From NCBI GenBank assembly GCA_002786065.1, contig NHNY01000040.1, positions 52,479 to 116,478 on the forward strand: DNA of 64,000 nt. Direction: 5' to 3'. This DNA is from Microcyclospora pomicola (Eukaryota; Ascomycota; Dothideomycetes; Capnodiales). The notes beneath the pieces were generated by a model that searched no databases, was not told the origin of the DNA, and worked only from the letters and a program-made list of their open reading frames with translations. The number at the start of each line of letters is the position of its first letter. Position 1 is the first letter of the stretch. This document shows, in pieces, positions 62,248-64,000 of this stretch. Made by a program: the position numbers and the translations under genes.

Positions 62248-64000
62248 CCAGATTTCTGTAGATACCATCAACCACCTTTGATCCATCAAAACACCACCAA
62301 TTTCATCCATTATGGCCTCAAAAGAAGGTAGTATTCTCCTTGCAATGCAGGCTTTCAAGCAAGGCCAATTTCAGTCCATCAATGCCTGTGCAGCTGCCTA
62401 CCAAGTCCCTGTAACCACACTCTGGAGAAGAATCAATGGAACACCTTCAAAGGCAGATTACAAGGTCAAAAACAAGAGGCTGGATTTACATGAAGAGATG
62501 GTGATAATAAACAAGATTCTGGAACTGGATAGGCAGGGATTATCCCCATCAATTGGCATAATCAAAGGCATGGCAGACTCAATATGCCAGGCCAAAGGTG
62601 CACCACCAGTTGGCATGAAATGGGCCAATACATTCATAAAAAGGACACCACAGCTCAGTGTGAGACTTGGTAGGGCATATGAATGCCAGAGAAGGCTATG
62701 TGAGCAACCACAGATCATACAAGGCTGGTTTGACCTTGTGAGGAACACAATCAACAAGTATGGCATCCAGAATGAAGACATCTACAACTTTGATGAAACT
62801 GGCTTTCAAATGGGCCAGATATCTGCCTCCAAGGTAGTCACTGCCACAGAGGGAGAAGGGAGACCTAAGCAGATTAAGCCAACTAATACTGAGTGGATCA
62901 CCCTCATACAAGGTGGCAGTGCAACTGGCAGAGCCATACCTGTATTTATCATCTTCAAAGGCAAGGAATACAACAAGGCATGGTTTGAAGGCCTACCACC
63001 AGACTGGGTATTCAGTGTGAGCCCAAATGGCTGGACAACAGATCAAATTGGATATCAGTGGATCCAGCACTTTGACAGGCATACAAAGGCATATACAATT
63101 GGATCTAAGAGGCTACTGATTCTGGATAATCATGGTAGCCATACCACCTCAGAATTTAGGCAATTCTGTGAGGATCAAGGCATCATATTGTTATGGATGC
63201 CACCACATTCATCTCATATATTACAGCCTATGGATGTTGGTTGTTTTGGTCCATTGAAACAGGCCTTTTCAAAACAGAACCAGGGCCTGATCCAGAGGCA
63301 CATATTCCACATAGATAAACTGGCATTTATCCACAGTTTCTATATGGCACATACACAGGCAATTACCAAGGCCAACATCCAAGCAGGTTTCAGAGGAGCA
63401 GGCATCAATCCATTCAATCCAGAGGTTGTTTTAGCTAGGCTTGATCCATTGCCAATATCTCTGCCATCAAGTCAGTCATCAAGCCATTCATGGCAGCCCC
63501 AGACACCACATAATGCATTGCAAGTCACTAGGCAGACTACAAGCATTAAACACAGGCTCCAGAGGCACCAAAGTAGCTCACCAACCCCCATATATGACAT
63601 GATTGAGCAGTTGTCAAAGGGAGCCACAATTATGGCTACAACAGCTGCCTTGTTCCAGGCACAGGTCCATGATCTACAACAGGCTAATGAGGCCTTTCAC
63701 ATCAGAAAGAAGAGGAAGAGAGGCCCAATCAGATCAGACATTCCACTGTCAGTTGAACAGGTATCAAACATGCCTACTCAATTGGTAGAAGTTGAGGGAG
63801 AACCAGAAGTTGAAAAGCCAGCCAGAAAGGCACCAACATGCACCACATGCCACACACAAGGCCACACCAGAAGATCTTGTAAACAGCTATTGCCACAGCT
63901 CTTAGCTATCATATAAACCAAGAATCAAGCCTTTTCATTAAGTGGTTATGAAGTTATCATGCATTGAAGGTGGCAGCTTGGAATCTGGCATTTCACACCC
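62234..64000 (+). mobile_element. Fot1/pogo-type DNA transposon, apparently complete
   Basis: Terminal inverted repeats bound the element: the left end at 62236-62256 (GGGTGTGAAATGCCAGATTT) is matched in reverse complement at 63980-64000, with one mismatch over 21 bases. One transposase gene fills the interior. The right end coincides with the window edge, so the target duplication cannot be read. The left flank does not show a simple TA. The element is visibly AT-richer than its surroundings and contains no CpG dinucleotide. Confidence 0.88.
62312..63916 (+). CDS. Fot1/pogo transposase with DD35D triad and CCHC knuckle
   Basis: This is an intact 534-residue transposase from ATG 62312. The N-terminus carries a Psq/CENP-B-like helix-turn-helix (AMQAFKQGQFQSINACAAAY, PVTTLWRRING), then a second helix-turn-helix of the CENP-B type (residues about 55-130) ending at the KRTPQLSVRLGRA block. 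The catalytic DDE_1 domain has FDETGFQMG with Asp161, LLILDNHGSH with Asp272 and HILQPMDVGCFGPLK with Asp308. The last two are 35 residues apart, as in pogo/Fot1 enzymes. Near the C-terminus CTTCHTQGHTRRSC forms a C-x2-C-x4-H-x4-C zinc knuckle, as in several fungal members. No stop or frameshift is present, so it may be active. Every arginine uses AGA or AGG, because the gene has no CpG. Confidence 0.93.
   Translation: MASKEGSILLAMQAFKQGQFQSINACAAAYQVPVTTLWRRINGTPSKADYKVKNKRLDLHEEMVIINKILELDRQGLSPSIGIIKGMADSICQAKGAPPVGMKWANTFIKRTPQLSVRLGRAYECQRRLCEQPQIIQGWFDLVRNTINKYGIQNEDIYNFDETGFQMGQISASKVVTATEGEGRPKQIKPTNTEWITLIQGGSATGRAIPVFIIFKGKEYNKAWFEGLPPDWVFSVSPNGWTTDQIGYQWIQHFDRHTKAYTIGSKRLLILDNHGSHTTSEFRQFCEDQGIILLWMPPHSSHILQPMDVGCFGPLKQAFSKQNQGLIQRHIFHIDKLAFIHSFYMAHTQAITKANIQAGFRGAGINPFNPEVVLARLDPLPISLPSSQSSSHSWQPQTPHNALQVTRQTTSIKHRLQRHQSSSPTPIYDMIEQLSKGATIMATTAALFQAQVHDLQQANEAFHIRKKRKRGPIRSDIPLSVEQVSNMPTQLVEVEGEPEVEKPARKAPTCTTCHTQGHTRRSCKQLLPQLLAII

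Noticed and set aside
1-64000. tRNA genes and CRISPR arrays
   Set aside because: I looked for GGTTCGAAT-type T-loop boxes and for regularly spaced short repeats. The few near matches lacked the rest of the cloverleaf, and no spaced array exists.

Overview
The window is nuclear DNA of a filamentous ascomycete (Pezizomycotina). It most resembles a Dothideomycete, but the class is a guess. Support comes from short introns of about 49-162 bp with GTRNGT donors, CTRAY branch sites and YAG acceptors. The gene families also fit: DUF2457, HET-NACHT-ankyrin, PTH11-like rhodopsin-domain protein, Zn(II)2Cys6 regulator, CE1-type esterase and a Fot1/pogo transposon. I joined exons by hand for nine spliced coding genes or gene remnants. 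I saw no rRNA, tRNA or CRISPR array.

Layout. 0-10 kb: a DUF2457 acidic protein, a GGTA-type microsatellite, then a divergent pair of pantetheine-phosphate adenylyltransferase (CAB4-like) and an Atg28-like coiled-coil protein. 10-14 kb: a HET-NACHT-ankyrin NLR whose near-identical ankyrin units carry three in-frame stops. 14-22 kb: an alpha/beta hydrolase, a DCAF7-type WD40 protein, and divergently the WDR6/Trm734 tRNA-methylation WD40 protein. 23-32 kb: two F-box-like proteins, a membrane-anchored ZZ/EF-hand protein and a secreted CE1-like esterase with a long acidic Gly-rich tail. 32-40 kb: gene-poor, with one seven-helix rhodopsin-domain protein and a degenerate tandem repeat of about 183 bp. 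40-52 kb: compact housekeeping block with a GNAT acetyltransferase, an acidic unknown protein, mitochondrial bL36, the NatC LSm subunit, an aspartic-protease remnant, a secreted Cys-rich protein, a CxxC protein, a MEMO1 homologue and a 1-Cys peroxiredoxin. 52-62 kb: a large Kelch-BTB protein, a small basic SP/TP-rich protein with a spliced leader, a perfect 74-bp tandem duplication and a Zn2Cys6 regulator. 62-64 kb: an intact Fot1/pogo transposon that abuts a broken coiled-coil gene.

The housekeeping genes are mostly in divergent pairs sharing intergenic regions of 200-460 bp (CAB4/Atg28, DCAF7/WDR6, bL36m/NatC subunit, CxxC protein/MEMO1). There is no evident metabolic gene cluster. The two strongest signals come from genome-defence and mobile biology. 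All three premature stops in the NLR ankyrin array are C-to-T changes in a CpA context, the signature of repeat-induced point mutation. The transposon has no CpG dinucleotide over about 1.77 kb yet keeps an intact transposase with all three catalytic aspartates.
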